From: Clostridia bacterium
Lineage (GTDB): Bacteria > Bacillota > Clostridia > Oscillospirales > CAG-272
Length of the DNA: 15,162 nt
Assembly: GCA_017612495.1 (NCBI GenBank)
Contig: JAGAFQ010000031.1
Span: 1 to 15,162, forward strand
Reading direction: 5' to 3'
Below the pieces are notes generated by a model. That model ran no database searches, was not told the DNA's origin, and saw only the letters and a list, made by a program, of their open reading frames with translations. A program made the translations under genes and the position numbers. Shown piece after piece: positions 14,216 to 15,162 of this stretch; position 1 is the stretch's first letter; each line of letters begins with the position of its first letter.

Positions 14216-15162
14216 ATGAACGATAAGCGAATTGAATGGATAGATGCCATAAGAGGATTCGGAATTTTTCTCGTGACTTTAGGGCATCTTAACCCTTGGC
14301 TGCCGCTGGAAACACACATTTATTCTTTTCATATGGCCTTGTTCTTCTTTATTTCCGGTTTTCTCTTTAAGAACAAAGAGCCGTTCAAGCAATTTATGAT
14401 CAAAAGAGTGAAAATTTTATTGATACCGTTCGTGTTTTGGGATTTATTGTCATCGATAATATCACTTGCCATGGGCCAAAATTTGAAAAAGGCGATCTCG
14501 GTATTCTTCGTTTATAACGGAGAATTGTCTTGGAATGCGCCTATTTGGTTTTTGCTGATCTTGTTTTTTGCGGAAATCATTTATGCTGTCATTTTGAAGA
14601 TCAACGATTCAAAATATATATCCTTACTTGTTATGCTGTGCAGTGCCGTATTATGGGTGCTTTTCGGCTCCGCGACCATTACATTCAAATTAAACCTTGT
14701 TCCCGTAGCGTTGTTCTATTTGTCTTTCGGTGATTTAATTCACCGTCTGTTTGAAAAGAAATCGCTGACAAAGATGACCGCAAGCATTACGGCGCTTATC
14801 TTTGCCGCTTTAAGCGTTTTATTCGGTGCCGTTTTGAATTCGCGCATTTCATATACCGGCGGAGATTTCGGTAACACGTTTTACAGTATGATCGCAGGAA
14901 TTGCCGGAACAATGACGTATTATCTTATCTTTAAGTATTTGATAGGCGGTAATAAATTATTGGAGATGCTCGGCAAAAATTCAATGATAATAATGGCTTC
15001 GCAATATTTCTTTTTCACGTTCTTCGATTATTTTTCCACGAGATTTTTGAAAATAAGCATTTGGCACAGCAGAGGAACGATAAAAGCGTTTATTACGTCA
15101 ATAGTTACTATGGCACTCATCACCGCAATAGCCTCATTGATAAAATACCTGTTCAGAAATAA
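14216..15162 (+). CDS. Acyltransferase-3 family membrane protein (3' end outside window)
   Basis: The frame starts with ATG at 14216 (translation MNDKRIEWIDAIRGFGI) and stays open for 315 codons to the window edge, so the gene is incomplete by probably only a few tens of residues. It is a multi-pass membrane protein of the acyltransferase-3 family (PF01757), which moves acyl groups onto sugars of polysaccharides, peptidoglycan or antibiotics. The family motif R-x10-H is present as Arg13 and His24 at the start of the first membrane segment, followed by FHMALFFFISGFLFK, also typical. About ten hydrophobic segments follow. AAGGAG (14199-14204) is 11 bases before the ATG, slightly long. By eye the gene is richer in A/T and in Phe/Ile/Leu TTT-type codons than the left operon, partly because it is a membrane protein; transfer is possible but not shown. 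The acceptor is unknown. Confidence 0.88.
   Translation, partial: MNDKRIEWIDAIRGFGIFLVTLGHLNPWLPLETHIYSFHMALFFFISGFLFKNKEPFKQFMIKRVKILLIPFVFWDLLSSIISLAMGQNLKKAISVFFVYNGELSWNAPIWFLLILFFAEIIYAVILKINDSKYISLLVMLCSAVLWVLFGSATITFKLNLVPVALFYLSFGDLIHRLFEKKSLTKMTASITALIFAALSVLFGAVLNSRISYTGGDFGNTFYSMIAGIAGTMTYYLIFKYLIGGNKLLEMLGKNSMIIMASQYFFFTFFDYFSTRFLKISIWHSRGTIKAFITSIVTMALITAIASLIKYLFRN

Overview
The window reads as chromosomal DNA of a low- to moderate-GC Gram-positive anaerobe, most likely a Clostridia member (Oscillospirales/Ruminococcaceae-like). The reasons are strong AAGGAGG-type ribosome binding sites, an HPr with both His15 and the regulatory Ser, a SpoIID-type cell-wall enzyme, a G5/3D-domain wall protein, a DUF421-DUF4363 pair, RlmH, and a CCA-encoding tRNA-Glu. 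All family assignments were made by reading motifs; no database search was run.

Layout. Positions 3-266 (minus) encode HPr with its own promoter. A divergent AT-rich gap leads into a probable seven-gene plus-strand operon (598-9990): a type IIA topoisomerase B/A pair that is clearly divergent from housekeeping gyrase and topo IV, a secreted coiled-coil protein of unknown function, a membrane-anchored SpoIID/LytB-like protein with a long insertion, a winged-helix regulator with a degenerate receiver domain, a dihydroorotase homologue lacking its metal ligands, and a small lipoprotein. Genes in the second half are separated by only about 11-33 bases. Three of the seven products keep their fold signatures but lack or alter the family's key residues.

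The operon converges, with overlapping stop codons, on a minus-strand DUF421-DUF4363 pair (9987-11046) that uses GTG and TTG starts. A divergent promoter region separates this pair from an MccF/LdcA-like S66 peptidase (11129-12154). A shared bidirectional terminator then faces rlmH and a 3D-domain wall protein, both on the minus strand and driven by a strong promoter at 13573-13601.

The right end holds tRNA-Glu(CTC) with its own promoter and terminator. Next comes a non-coding element of about 160 bases built from four tandem mini-hairpins, each preceded by a TGATG motif, and closed by inverted AATGATGTT/AACATCATT ends. A second terminator-like hairpin shares its outer stem with the tRNA terminator. 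The last gene is an AT-richer acyltransferase-3 membrane protein that runs off the window. The observations most worth following are the mini-hairpin element, the metal-less dihydroorotase, the divergent topoisomerase pair, and the association of these oddities with a SpoIID-like enzyme in one operon.
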